From Sisyra terminalis (lineage: Eukaryota > Arthropoda > Insecta > Neuroptera > Sisyridae), in assembly GCA_958496175.1 (NCBI GenBank), contig OY292280.1, positions 14,074,001 through 14,138,000 on the forward strand: DNA of 64,000 bases, in the 5' to 3' direction. A model generated the notes under the pieces. That model searched no databases. It saw nothing but the letters and a program-made list of their open reading frames with translations, and had not been told where the DNA came from. The position numbers were made by a program, and so were the translations under genes. Of this stretch, positions 1 to 12,136 are shown piece by piece. Position 1 is the stretch's first letter, and each line of letters begins with the position of its first letter.

Positions 1-193
1 ACTTATCCAGTTTCTAATTTCAACCCTTTGCTACACTCATTGGATTAAGAATCGAAGACATTTATCAGAGCTTATAGAATTTAATTTGGATGGAATTCAT
101 CTTTGTGGAATCCTTTTGCATTCCTCTTATTTAAGGGATGCTCTTCAGTCATACTATTTTGTGTATTTGGCGAAAAATTTGCTATGGTTTTAG
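1..193 (+). other. Unidentified open frame entering from the left edge
   Basis: Frame 2 is open from the first base to a TAG at 191-193 and would encode about 63 residues, including THWIKNRRHLSEL and a hydrophobic end YYFVYLAKNLLWF. It has no ATG that must be the start, so it may be the last exon of a gene lying to the left, or one followed by a splice donor near 160. Alternating basic and aromatic-hydrophobic stretches would suit a membrane protein, but I do not recognise the family. An overlapping frame from 103 to 342 is also open and is probably a shadow. AT-rich chance ORFs of this size are common here. Confidence 0.2.
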
Positions 194-1655
194 CTCCAAT
201 TAGATGCATTTATTCCTTTTTCCAATATGGCTATTTATACATTTTATTCAATGGTCGATTAGAAAATCTAGCTTCAAATAAACAGTGTGTAGGTGAATGC
301 ATACGTCATAACAGTTTTGGGAATTTACTTGGAAAAATTTAACAGTTATGATTAAAATTTAATAATCATTCATAATTGCAGGCCACAAATTTCTCCCTTA
401 TTTCAATGGTTAAATAGCCGAATCGTTTCTCTTTTTGTTCTTTTGTTTTATAGTCTACAAGTTATATATATATATATAATTTTCGATAGTCGTTTAATTT
501 AATGTAGGAAAAAAATACTTATTTAGGCTCTGTACAGTCAAAAAAATCGTCTGATTTTTTATTCTTTTTCTCAGGTGTTTTACTATCATTTTTAGCATTT
601 CCGACTCTAGAGTTCTTAATAGTTTAGTAAACCAAAAAACTAAATTTTTTGTCGTGGATTTTGAACTCAGGTCGCACTTTGACCTCTTGTATGTCTCAAG
701 TTTTTATATATCTCAAATAGATATGTATAAAATCGTTAGTCATTTTTTTTATAAATAGTACCACAGTAAATTTTTGTTCCTATCCACTTAATTGTATAGT
801 GGTTTTTATTAAAATTGAAAATAATTACCGACCTCACTATAACAATCATCTTCCTACTTATTCTTGAGGTCGGCACATTCTGGTAAGGTCCTATTCTGTT
901 ATATTTTTTATCTAATTGGTGAATAAATATATATTGCAATAAATGTATTTACATATTATGAAAAATCAGATGAATATGTTCTAGTAAAAGCAGAGCCGTA
1001 GTTATTTTTTTTTATTTACAACAAAAACCCAAAATAAATTCGCAATAATTGACCAATTAGAAAACAACTACACTGTATAATCAATTGAAAATGAAGGGAA
1101 AACAAAAACGAATCGATTGATGCGAATTTATTGCAATTGCATAATTCATAGCTATTTATAAATATTTTAAGTACGAATATTTATGCATTTATTATCTCTA
1201 ATTATTCTGAAATTTTTTATGAGGACATATATTAGAGTATATAACAATTTTACACGTTTTATATTTAAAAGGAAAAATAAGAAAAAAAAATGGTGCTTTC
1301 AATATGGCTACCAAAAATATGTTCATGACGGTATAAGAAAATTTCTTTATTATAATTTTTTTTTTGGATTCAGTATAAATAAAACGACAACTGACTTAGG
1401 CATACCGTTATGAAAAGGATAAATTTTTGGAAAATACAGGGAAAATAATTTTATACTGTCATGATTTCTTTTTTGTATATTTTATAATCTTTATTATCAA
1501 AAATATTTTATACATTCTGATTTATGTTAAACAATGTGACTATTATATTTTCAACTATATTAAATTTGTGTTCTTTTACTTTTTACGTATATAAATATAT
1601 TATTATACTAGATGACAATGTTTTTCTTCTTTTCATTTGTTCGTTTTCGAGCTAT

Positions 1656-1787
1656 CCAAAAGTAATTTCAGTTCTTTTTCAACTACTTCAAGATGACGCG
1701 CATGTCTATTACAAGTACATGCTATATCCAGAGGACTATATCACAAAAGCAATGAAACCAAAAAGTTATGCAGTACCAAAAAAGTAA
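1656..1787 (+). other. Possible terminal exon of an unknown gene
   Basis: An open frame reaches a TAA at 1785-1787. Its last 44 residues, from YPKVISVLFQLLQ to KPKSYAVPKK, have normal amino-acid balance, unlike the low-complexity AT-driven ORFs around it. A pyrimidine-rich tract ending in AG near 1652 could be an acceptor. It could be the 3' exon of the same gene as the open frame at 1-193, but no intermediate exons are visible. I do not recognise the protein. Confidence 0.2.
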
Positions 1788-2984
1788 GGTCTAGTAAAGT
1801 AGAATTGTATGGTAAATCAAGTTTACACAAGATAAACAAAAGGATCACTAAGATTTAAATAAATCCATATACTTACGTACTTTATGGTCCAAAAATTCAT
1901 TTGTACGACCAATACCACTCATTTATAAATTATGTAAGGCAAATTTAAACATTTGAACCCTTTCCCTTCATAAAACAAAACAAGATCTTTGTTTAAACAA
2001 AGAGAAGACATAAAAATAAATATAACTATCACCCTCTAAAGTATTCGAAGTTTATGTATGACCTCTTAGCTAGAAAACTAAGAATCATCCGTAAAGAACC
2101 AGAGAAAAGAGACTTATATAGAAGTTCAATTCTATATTAATAGTTTTGGCGTTTGGGAAAACCACGTGATCATAGCTTCCGGTTACCGGTTCTCAGATGG
2201 TGCTGTACTAAAATTAGGTTTTTCCACGTCATAATTTGGAAAGTGCATGTGTAAATTGAAAAAAAGGAATTCAAATTTGAAAAGAATTTCTGATTTGATC
2301 ATTAAATTATGGTATTAACATCTATTGCAGATAAATTGTTATAAGTATAAATTATACCATTATAAATTCTTGCTAATATTTGGTAGTTTTATGGTATAAA
2401 CCAATTATTTTTTAAAAGAGAGGGGAGGCTCCATCTCAATACAATGCGAAATAATATTTTCCATATCAACGCTATCTATTGCTTTATTTTAGAAACGCTA
2501 GATCACGTTTTTGCCTTCCATTTGATATGAAGTTTTATATAAGTCTTTCTTCTGTGATATTATCACTAACTGCTAAAGTTAGTACTCATGATACCCTAGT
2601 GGCGGCGTCACATTTAACACATTTCTCATCGTGCATTGCAAGATGAGAATAATGCAATAAATTTCTGCAAAATAGATATAGGAATGACTTTAAAATGACT
2701 ACCCTCTTCTTGATAACTCTCTTAAAATTTAATAATTACTCTTTCTAGCAACTTTTTCGTAACGTTTTTAAAATTATCGAAACAAAACACGAGCGCTGTT
2801 TAGATTATAGTAGAGCAGCTCAAATTCCTGAAATGAGGAAAAAGAAATAAATATTAGCGATTGGTTGGGACTTTTGGGTCTTATTTTAGTCGATTTAAAT
2901 CTCAAAAGTGAATAGAAGATTTTTTAAACCATTGGCACAAGGTAAGGTAATATATAAGAAGATGTTTGAATTTTTAACTGCAAC

Positions 2985-3635
2985 AGATTAAAATAAGATT
3001 TTTTCGCTGACCTTGAACAGTTATACTGTGTATACAATATATAGAATATATTGCGGTCCAATTTATGTAGTATAATTTAATATAATAATATATCAAAATC
3101 ATACCATAAACATATATATTCCATTAAAGGTTCTCAAAACTTGTTAAAGTCAATTTTTCTTCAACTAAATAAAGTCTAACGCACTCTACCATCGCACTTG
3201 GGAATTAATCTGTTGCGGTGTGTATAAATATATAGAATATATTGCGGTCCAATTTATGTAGTATAATAATATATAAAAATCATACCATAAACATAAATTT
3301 GATTATTTTGTGCATCATCACAAAGCAGTTACGGAGTGATCCAAACTACTTGATGACCACTGAGGAGGATTGCTTGGCAATGGAAATACGTATCTGGGCA
3401 ATACGTCACGAATATTTTTGTTTGAACTTCTGTTCAAATTTATGTTTATGGTATGATTTTTATAAATTATTATATTAAATTATACTACATAAATTGGACC
3501 GCAATATATCCTATATATTGTATACACACTGCAACAGATTAATTCCCAAGTGCGATGGTAGAGTGCGTTAGACTTTATTTAGTTGAAGAAAAATTGACTT
3601 TAACAAGTTTTGAGAACCTTTAATGGAATTTTAAT
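2985..3635. repeat. Nested foldback: family A palindrome inside another inverted repeat
   Basis: The outer arms are 3128-3217 and 3527-3627 (motifs aacgcactctaccatcgcac and its complement), about 90 bp and near-identical as reverse complements. A family A element (about 3218-3526) sits exactly between them. A second family A left end, with ttttttcgctgaccttgaac, lies just upstream at 2988-3120. The order implies one element inserted into the centre of another foldback, or growth of a foldback by repeated insertion at the loop. Confidence 0.7.
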
Positions 3636-4165
3636 TAAGCGCCACATCTTGACCCCTTTTCCATGATGCATTGTAGGATTGGAATATCTTCTTATATATT
3701 ACTTTACTACACCAGGGCTACATGCGCGCCGCGGTGAGAGTACTTCGAACCAAAAGGTTCTGATAACCCAAGGTTTATAAAATACACAGGTGGCCTCATG
3801 CGCTACGTGACGTATCCAGAAGAAATTTGTACATATCTTCAGACTGATTCAAATTTCAAAATTCTTCGTATGACGTCATTTTTTTTTTCGAATGGGTCAA
3901 CCTGTGTAATTTACAAACCTTGCTGGTAACCCAGGTTGGCTAATAGAAGTTCCGAAATTTACCGACATTCACGGCCATTCACGGTACGACTTGCAGTTCA
4001 ACTTGTGGTCCAAGTTTCGAAGTTGGATGTCCAGTTGGATCATTTAGGCGATCCAACTAGTAGTCCGACTAGCAGTACTGCAAGTCAGAGCGTGAATGAC
4101 CTGCTTAGTCTCCCTTTTCTGCTTCTTATATTACATATATACTTTTTTAGTTCAAAGAATAAAGC

Positions 4166-7100
4166 TTATTTAATATTATTCCAGACCTGTTCATAGCTAA
4201 AGATGCGTTGTTCGGTTAACGTTAATGTTTGTAATAATTTTTTGTCATCACGTTGTATTTGATTCTTCTGCTTATTAACATTAAGTCGATCATTTTTATA
4301 CTTTTGTCTAACCGATTGAAACCAATGCAACGAACTCCATTCGGAACCTTGTTCCAACAATTCCAGAATATATGCCAGACCCATGGCAAATCCGTCATCC
4401 GTAAATGAGGCATCCGCCTTATTCTTCTTATTTAACTTCTCTCGGCATTTCAGCGAATATTCCACAAAATTTAGCGTTAATGGTGGAATGATCACGTAAA
4501 AGTTACGCAAGTGTTTATTGGAAACCGTCCGAAAAACCGGGGTGAAAACTTCCACTAAAAGCTAAACTTGTAAAAATTAGTCACTGGGGTTTTAAAGACA
4601 GGGGAGCAAGCTCCCCCTGAAGCTGTATTAAATAAGTTTAGGTTCTGGTTTAAATCGTAGTTGGACAAAACAGAACATCTAACTAATATCCGTAAAATAT
4701 GAAAACTTGATATCTATTGTTTTGGTGAAATACCTTAAAATATTCAGTTTTTTCATCAAAGTGATCAGTAAGGGTTTGTATTTGGTGGTTCAATTGTTGC
4801 AAACAAATTTTACTAGAATCGGACAAGCCGGTTATTTCCAAATCGGAAAAGCGGTTGTCCATTTCAGATAAATACGATACAGCATTACCACAAAAGTGGC
4901 GACCTCCAGATCGAATCATTCGAATATACCCCATTGCATTCCCTAAAAAAAAAGTCAATTAATGGTTTAACAAAAAAATTGTTTTTTTTTCATAAATAAT
5001 CAACCAATATGACTAATAAGAACTCGAAATAGATCCAAATAACTATCGCCGGTAGGCGTCAAGCCTAATTTTCGAATCGATCGATTAAATTTATCAGCCC
5101 GATCAAAGGGAAACATTTGCTCTAATTGTTCCTTATTTTCGCGAAAAAATCTTATGTCCTTAATTAAACGAGATTTGATTTGTTCATCGAACATAAACTG
5201 AGAAAACACGTAGAACTTCTTCTGCAAAAATTGATATGTAAAGTTCACCTGAAAAACAAAAGTTATTAGGCCACACCTTTTGCGCAGACGCATTTTACAA
5301 ATCCAAACCCACAGTCGTATTCATTATTCCTAAGCCATGCATTCGAATCGAATTCGCTATGTGGCGAATATTAATCGTATTCAAATGTTTATTTTTGCTA
5401 GTTTGTTCAATAAAAATTTGATTATTCAAATTATACAAATATTTCGAAACGAACACATTAATATTGCGCATTATTTCCAACACATCCAACCCTTGTTCTA
5501 GCGTCTGATTCGGCAAATAGTCTTGCACTGTTTCGATTTCGTATTTGAAATATGCCAAACGTCGCATTTCGCCATAAGTGCGCCAATCGTGTAAAACAAC
5601 AGTGGCCAGATTATAAAATGTGGTACTCAAATAATGCTCGACATCCGCTTTAATTGACATGAAATAATTTCCAATTTTTATTGGTTTTGTTAGAATTAGT
5701 TCATTGAAATTCGGTGCTAATGTTTCGAAAACATTCGGCGAATTCACATTTAAATGTGAATGCGTTTGTAAACGCAATCCAATTTCAATGGCTTGAAACA
5801 AAGGTTGAAGCATATTTTTGTCAAGTTGGGTTCGAATAGAAGTCTTAAATTCCATTGATTCTTCCTCATTTAAATTATCGTTGAAACAATCATTAATTCC
5901 ATAGAAGGTATACTAAAAATTAAGTATTTCATTAAGCCACGCCTTTCGCGCCGACGCATTAACACAAACAAACCATTAGCTTTCTAAGATCGACTTTTCC
6001 GTCGAAAATACTTTTGAAGTAGACTTGCAACAACGTTTGGTGCCAATAAAAGAATGAAACATTGCTCAGTTGATTGATCTTTAAATTTATATCGGTCAAA
6101 ACTTCAATTTCATTCAGTTTTCCACGAATATGATCGTAAATGTTTTCTGGTAAGGAATAAGTCGTCGACAAGGCTACTCTAGCCACTAGCAATCGAATTT
6201 TAGTCGGTGGTCCATTTAGTGCTTGTTCAGCTATTTTCAATGCTGCCAAAATGTCCAAGTTTTGATCTTTGTATGACTTGTCTTGAGTCATACTTCTCTA
6301 CAAAAAGTACCATTTTTTTTTAATTTAAAACAAAATTCACCCCCTCCAAAAAAAAAACAATTGAAGATAATAAATTTTGCAGTAGGAATAATGAAAATTG
6401 GATTATGTTTAGCGAAATAGAAAGTGGTAAGAATTTGTTATAGAATTTTCACCAGATATGGCAATTGTTGCCTCATTTATTACCAGATATTGTCCGACCT
6501 AAAAAGGACTTAAGTCGTACTTTCGTAAATTATATTACGTAAATTAGACAACAATATGTTTTATGTTCTGTTCACAAAATTGGTTACAGTTTCTAGTCGA
6601 GAAGTAGTTTTTAAATATGATCACAAAAAAATGCGAGTTTTATTATGGAAAGAGAATAGATTCGGGTTGAAAAAACAAATGAACACGCTGAAATTGATAT
6701 ATTACACTAAGACAAAACAGAACAATCAGTTTAGGTGAAATTTCGCCAAAAAAATATAATGCAAGTGTGGCACTTTTTTAACCATTTATGGGAATAGTAT
6801 AACATGAAATTTCATAGTGGTTTGAATCAAAGCTTAGGATATCTCAGCAGTAGATCCACGATATCTTATTTTACACATAATTAGTCATTTCATCATCTTG
6901 GATCCACTATTGGGATGTCTCTTATAAATGGAAATCTTAGTAAACAGGAAAAATATTTACTCGAATATTTTTAATGATGAGAAGCACTTGATACGAGTAA
7001 TATTGAATGATGAGAGTAATACAAAGATTGATTTTACTCAAGTGAATTTTATAAGTGTAGAGTAATCCCTTTAACAGCGAATTGAGTCGAAAGATACAAA

Positions 7101-9694
7101 TTAGCACGGTGCGATTGATCGGCTTCGCCTCGCTGGCATGGATATTTGTAATCCATTTAATTGAGTTGGCAATGTCATCACTTAAAATCAATCCAACTAG
7201 GAATAATTGGGCAAGTTTTTGTAAGTCGTTTAGTTGTAATTGGCTAGTTCCTTGTTGCATTGCTTCATGTATTTGAACAGCCCATAAACTCACCTGTAAA
7301 ATATCATATAAATATTGAAATTAATTAATTGATTTATTAGTACTTTATGAGCTAGAGAGATAGTGTCGCGAAGAATGTTTTGGGCCCGCTGGGCCAACAG
7401 TGCTTGGCGCTGGCTAATTGATGTCGGTAAATATCGGTCGTCAAACATTTCAATTATGCTGGGAATTTGGTGCAACAGGAACTGTTCTGGGTACCAGGGC
7501 AGATTTCCCAGCAACGTACAAGCTGCCATCTACCAAAACAAAAATCAATCAATCCAGAATTTCAACTAATTCCACCTGTACCTTTTTGTTGTACTCCAAC
7601 AAGCGTTTTAACATTTTTCTATCTAAATTCCCGAAAATATTGTAATAGAAAACCGTAAGAACATTCACACGAAGCCAGTTTTGGTTGCGCATTAAATTCT
7701 GATCATTCTTATCAAGATTCGTCAAAATATTGTTCAAATATGTGGCCAACTCATCCGATAGACAACCACTCTTCCCGAAAAGAACATGCCGCTTTTCCAA
7801 ACACAACTCAATGGTATTCTAAATTGAAAAACACTTAATTATTAACAGTAAAAACTAGGGATGTAAATGATACATCGATAAATAGTTCATAAATATCGAT
7901 GTTAACATCGATACATCGCCAATTTTTTCTAGATTCTTACACGAAATAAGTTTTCCGATAAGAGTTCATTTTCGATTTGATGTAACGATTTATCAAACGC
8001 TTGTAGTTCCTCTTTTGGAAAGTGAAACGTTTTGTCACTGTGTTGAACTTTTCGTAATATTTTTTTATATAAATTCCAGTCGCTTTTGATATTTTCATTG
8101 TTGAGTAAGCATTCCAACATGAGAACATACACCAACAAGTCGGCTAATGCAATTATAGGATCCTACAATTTAAATTTTCAATCTATTGCTGACAAAAGAC
8201 ATTAAGGGTGTCCCTTATTTTGGCCATAGAGCGCCACCTAGCGATTTGTTTATAAATATGAGGATAATCAAAATAAGATTTTTTCGCTGACTTTGAACAG
8301 TTATATTGTGTATACAATATATAAGATATATTGCAGTCCAATTTATGTAGTATAATTTAATATAATAATATATAAAATTCATACCACAAACATAAATTTC
8401 AACAGAAGTTCAAACACAAATATTCGTGACGTATTGCCCAGATACGTATTTCGATTGCCAAGCAATCTTCTTCAGTGGTCATCAAGTAGTTTGGATCACT
8501 CCGTAACTGATGATTCACATCACAAAGCAGTTACGGAGTGATCCAAATTACTTGATGACCACTGAAGAAGATTGTTTGGCAATCGAAATACGTATCTGGG
8601 CAATACGTCACGAATATTTTTGTTTGAACTTCTGGTCAAATTTATGTTTATGGTATGATTTTTATATATTATTATATTAAATTATACTACATAAATTGGA
8701 CTGTAATATATCTTATATATTGTATACACAATATGAGGATAATTTTAGGGTGAAATTAAAATAAAGGACACCCTTTTCATACCACAAAATAAATGGTTGA
8801 GATGTTTAGGGAAACTTTGGGTTGTTTCCGAGATACAGCGACCAATTGCATGATAATCAACTCAATTTGAAATCTGGCTTTTTTGATCGACAAACAAATG
8901 CTTTGTAGGGTGGAAAATAAAATAGAGAATTGTTTGGTATTCTTGTTTCCGTTGCTGTCTTTTCCATAGTACAACAATTGATGATAGAAACAATTTTCTC
9001 CATTTTCAATCAAGTCCGATGCTCCAGTACAAGCGTTTACCAATGAGGCAAGGACTTTACTGAAAACTCGATTATCCGATTGAACCAACTGTAAAATATT
9101 TCCTTCTTCCCAAGCATCAAACTAAAAGAAAGTCTTTTATTCTAATATGATGAAAAAATTATACTTTGATTTATGAAATTTCAGCGTTCAAATATGAAAT
9201 TTTCCTAGAAATTCTAAAATCGATCTTTAAGATATGTATGTTTTTAAGTTGGACCAATGTTAATATTCTATTTTCTCCGTGAATTACAATTCAATATCAA
9301 TTCACGACTAGTAATTTCTAGTGAAATGTTTACCACCCAATGCTGACACAACTGGAAAATGATTAAAATTGGCAATTGATTGACACCCGGGAAAAATTCA
9401 TTTGAACGTCGGAACTTCAGAAATCAAAATTCCGATTTTTATTTTCTGCAGTTACTTGATATTCAATTATGTTGGACATCACATCGATATTTAAATGGTC
9501 TTTCACTGAACTACTTAATTCGAGGCCCAGTAGTTCTTGGCCGTATTTATCCAAAAACGCTCCATATTGCTTAAGCTGTACTCGACCCGCCAAACCTGAA
9601 ATTTGAATTTTAAATCTAGCTATATAATTAATTTGAAAGACTTACGGTATTTTTCCGATTGTAAATTATCTTCCATAGTCGATGAATCCAACAT
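4166..9694 (-). CDS. WASHC4: WASH complex subunit 4 (SWIP/KIAA1033), complete
   Basis: SWIP is a core subunit of the WASH complex, which activates Arp2/3 on endosomes to drive cargo sorting. Exons in transcript order: 9694-9646, 9595-9456, 9121-8783, 8162-7941, 7818-7582, 7529-7344, 7293-6961, 6297-5974, 5912-5313, 5248-5005, 4942-4734, 4561-4166. All junctions are GT/AG and keep phase, giving about 1092 residues (human about 1173). Recognised blocks include [68 protein letters not shown] and [18 protein letters not shown]. The start is the first ATG after an in-frame TAA, and exon 1 has 16 codons. The last exon ends soon after [15 protein letters not shown], earlier than the human C-terminus, so a further exon may be missed. 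Most introns are 50-65 bp; the 620 bp one at 8163-8782 carries a foldback. The gene is divergent from the PHD gene. Confidence 0.93.
5249..5973 (-). repeat. Shared 30-nt block in two short WASHC4 introns
   Basis: The introns at 5973-5913 (61 nt) and 5312-5249 (64 nt) flank the 600 bp exon. Read on the transcribed strand, each contains a block that starts aatgcgtc, continues gcgc and aaagg, and ends gtggcytaat, with about 26 of 30 positions identical and the same orientation. The parts outside the block (splice sites, pyrimidine tract) are not alike. The block occupies plus-strand positions about 5932-5961 and 5266-5295. It looks like a mobile or duplicated intron segment rather than chance. 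Confidence 0.6.
7856..7920. repeat. Small palindromic insert in a WASHC4 intron
   Basis: The intron between exons 7818-7582 and 8162-7941 contains overlapping inverted copies of atcgatg and catcgat, centred on atcgatgttaacatcgat at about 7896-7913. The core is self-complementary and resembles the palindromic interior of small hAT-type MITEs. No target duplication is clear. Confidence 0.4.
8258..8743. repeat. Family A foldback (MITE) with target duplication, in a WASHC4 intron
   Basis: This is a palindrome of about 460 bp (8269-8732). Its arms contain ttttttcgctgactttgaac, a TA-rich stretch, the block tacgtatttcgattgccaag, and the centre ccgtaactgatgattcacat. It is bounded by an 11 bp direct repeat atgaggataat (8258-8268 and 8733-8743). 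Outside this, aagggtgtccc near 8204 and aggacaccctt near 8766 are inverted, so it probably inserted into an older element with GGGTGTCC ends. No ORF of transposase type is present, so the element is non-autonomous. Confidence 0.8.
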
Positions 9695-10238
9695 TATAAT
9701 TTTTTTTGCACCAAAATGTTTTATTTTCGATAATATAAACAAACATACATCATAGGGATGAATTCGGTTCCAAAATGATAAATCAACAATTTTGAGTTCC
9801 TATTCAATTTTAATAGAAAAAAAAAAAATATAAATGAATAACTGAACGAGTTACACTCGTAAAATTCTTTAAAAATATGTTTTTATAATATTTTTGACAT
9901 TTAACCTATAAGTCACAAGGAATTGACAGGAACCGAAATTTCATTGAGTTCTATGCATTCCGTAAGGGAAAAGTATTATAGAACTCTATGCCCGCCATTT
10001 CAAATTAATTTTAAAATTTCACTAATCTACATTTATTAACTACAACTTTTATGTATATTCTTGCGAAGTATTCATATAAAAATAACTGATATTTAAAAAT
10101 TGATTATCTTCAAGGCTAAAACCCTCGTCTTCCAAGGCATCTAGGTTCACTCGTGATAAATCATTTGTTACATGCATATTACCTCTTCTATCAACCTAGT
10201 TAGAATGCATCAACGGCATCAACCTAATGTTAAATAAG

Positions 10239-10461
10239 CTCAAGTGTACTTTAGCACACCCACAATCTGGCAACGTTACATTTTCGACTTTGTTTTTAAT
10301 TTAATTCGCGATATTTTTGTTAATTCAATTCGAATATGGTATAGTTCTCTCTTTTGTGGCTAAATTTTCATTATGGACCTATTTAATCGCGAAGTAAATT
10401 AAAAACAAAGTCGGAAATGCAACATTGCCAGATTGTAGGTGTGCTAAAGTACACATGAGCC
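10239..10461. repeat. Family B1 foldback element
   Basis: The ends are inverted copies of ctcaagtgtactttagcac and read inward into a core ggcaacgtt.cattttcgac and then tttgtttttaatttaattcg. The arms are about 70-90 bp and the loop holds a short AT-rich stretch. Near-identical copies lie at 23736-23960, 39787-40011, 43964-44189 and 58605-58824. Confidence 0.75.
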
Positions 10462-10854
10462 GTTAAATATGTTCAAAAAGATCACTAGGGACAGTTTTAA
10501 ACCATCAAATTTAATTTGTCTCTTTTAAACAGGGACTTGAGCTTCTTGTTTTATTATAGCGAAATAAATAAGATTTAAGTATACGTAATGAAATAGAATA
10601 GAATGTTAAGTTAATGTATAGAATTCAATGGTATACAAGATCATGAAGAACAAATATATGCAACTGATGTTAGCGTTTCGTAGCATGTCTGATCTTTTAT
10701 CTCTATCAACCTTGTTAGAGTACAACGTATTGTTAAAAATATCCAAAAAACTATTAAGGAATTTGAAGGCTATAAATCATTAAATTCCTAGCTATAACTA
10801 GGAGCCTCTTGAAAATTTTCTAGCGTTATAACTCCGGTTCCTCAGTTCTGGTTG

Positions 10855-11120
10855 TGACAAAACTACAATTCTTTTGGCTCCACAATTAAATGACGGATTC
10901 GTATAAATTTCGACGAAATAAAACGAAAATGAAGAATAAATTTTTTCGATATATCGCTTAGTTTACGAAAAATCGATACTTAGAGTTTTTAAGTATTAAT
11001 ATTTCGTAGAGTAAGCGAAATATCGAAAAAATTTATTCTTTATTTTCGTTTTATTTCATCGAGATCTATGTGAATCGGTCGTTAAATCGTGGTACCGGAA
11101 GAATTGTAGTATCTTCTTGG
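10855..11120. repeat. Foldback with arms of about 120 bp
   Basis: The left arm (acaattctttt..., 10862 onward) and the right arm (to about 11120) are imperfect reverse complements. The innermost 60 bp are nearly exact and contain gaaataaaacgaaaat and aaattttttcgatat. The loop is only about 20 bp. I saw no second copy. Confidence 0.6.
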
Positions 11121-12136
11121 TGGTCATGGTATGACATTATCACAGCTTCTATATGCGAACGGCAAATGGTGGTCGTTGAATATTATGATTGAAGAATATA
11201 TTGCAAGTATTTAAACAGTAAATTATGCATAAAAAAAAACAATAGTTGAAAACTCATGGCATCGCACGTTTTTCTTATGAGCCAATACCAATTATAAGAC
11301 ATAATGAAAGTAATAACATTTCTCATATAATTGATATAAAAATGAAAGAAATAAAATTTAATATGTTATTGAATCACATTTTTTATCTTAATAGTTTTGA
11401 TAAGACGACGACTTAAGTTTAATCTTTCACCAGTTTTGTCTCGATAAATGATCAATGCTAAATCAATGTTAAATTCTGATCATTGAAAACATAAATTCTA
11501 TACATAAAACTGGAGTGTTGATGTGGCTAGTACTATTGGAAGTTTGTGGTTAACATTTTATATAATTTAAATTATTTGAATTTGGATGTAATTTGATTGC
11601 TTTTTTTGTGTTATATTAATTATTGTGGGTTTACTTGGTCTGTTTGGTTTTTAAGGAGATTTTTAATGAATTTTTTTGTGGAGTAATGAAGTTTACAGAA
11701 GTTTACCACCACTAGTAAGGGTTGTATATGTATGTATGGTATTATAGTGTTGGTGGTTACTAGTGCAAGATTAGTGAAGAGGTTATAATGTTTGAAATAA
11801 AAACAATAATTAATTTCTCTTAGACGTTTTATTGAGACGGTTCGATTGAAATTGCTGCGTGATTTTCTATGGGACTTAGATTGGCAATTTGAAATTGACA
11901 ACATTCAAATAATTTGTGTTTATTTTTTGAATCAAATGCTTCAGCTACGCATAATACACTATTGGCCCGACAGCTAAAGCTGGCATGAAATTTTCGGAAA
12001 AAATCACCAAAATAATATAATACAATTTGTACAAATATAAAACGATCATCTCGATCCAAGCGGTGGCTTTTCCCCAGCATATACTTCACCCACACTGCTT
12101 TCTATTCTTCAACATTTTCGAGGAATTTCCACAGAT

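Larger units (their letters stand above)
194..4165. other. Repeat-rich intergenic DNA
   Basis: Apart from the possible exon at 1656-1787 I see no gene. The interval holds AT-rich unique-looking DNA (194-2400), a dispersed repeat at about 2455-2545 that recurs inverted near 32545-32625, family C fragments (about 2555-2660 and 3640-3715), nested foldbacks (2985-3635) and a small palindromic element at 3940-4115. The last has inverted ends around cattcacg and cgtgaatg, and shares a block (gatcat..aggcgatccaactag) with DNA near 42655-42680. Confidence 0.6.
9695..12136. other. Divergent intergenic region between WASHC4 and the PHD-finger gene
   Basis: This must hold both promoters, but I see no clear core-promoter motif. 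It contains a family B element (10239-10461) and a foldback with arms about 10855-10975 and 10995-11120. The 450 bp before the PHD gene (about 11680-12136) have better base balance and include short antisense ORFs without recognisable features; they may be 5' UTR or promoter. Confidence 0.5.

Noticed and set aside
4222..4413. Second minus-strand ORF in the last WASHC4 exon
   Set aside because: It is a frame-shifted shadow of the exon that encodes [16 protein letters not shown].
11829..12095. 88-codon minus ORF upstream of the PHD gene
   Set aside because: No homology or splice partners; it overlaps the likely 5' UTR/promoter of the PHD gene and another short ORF on the same strand.
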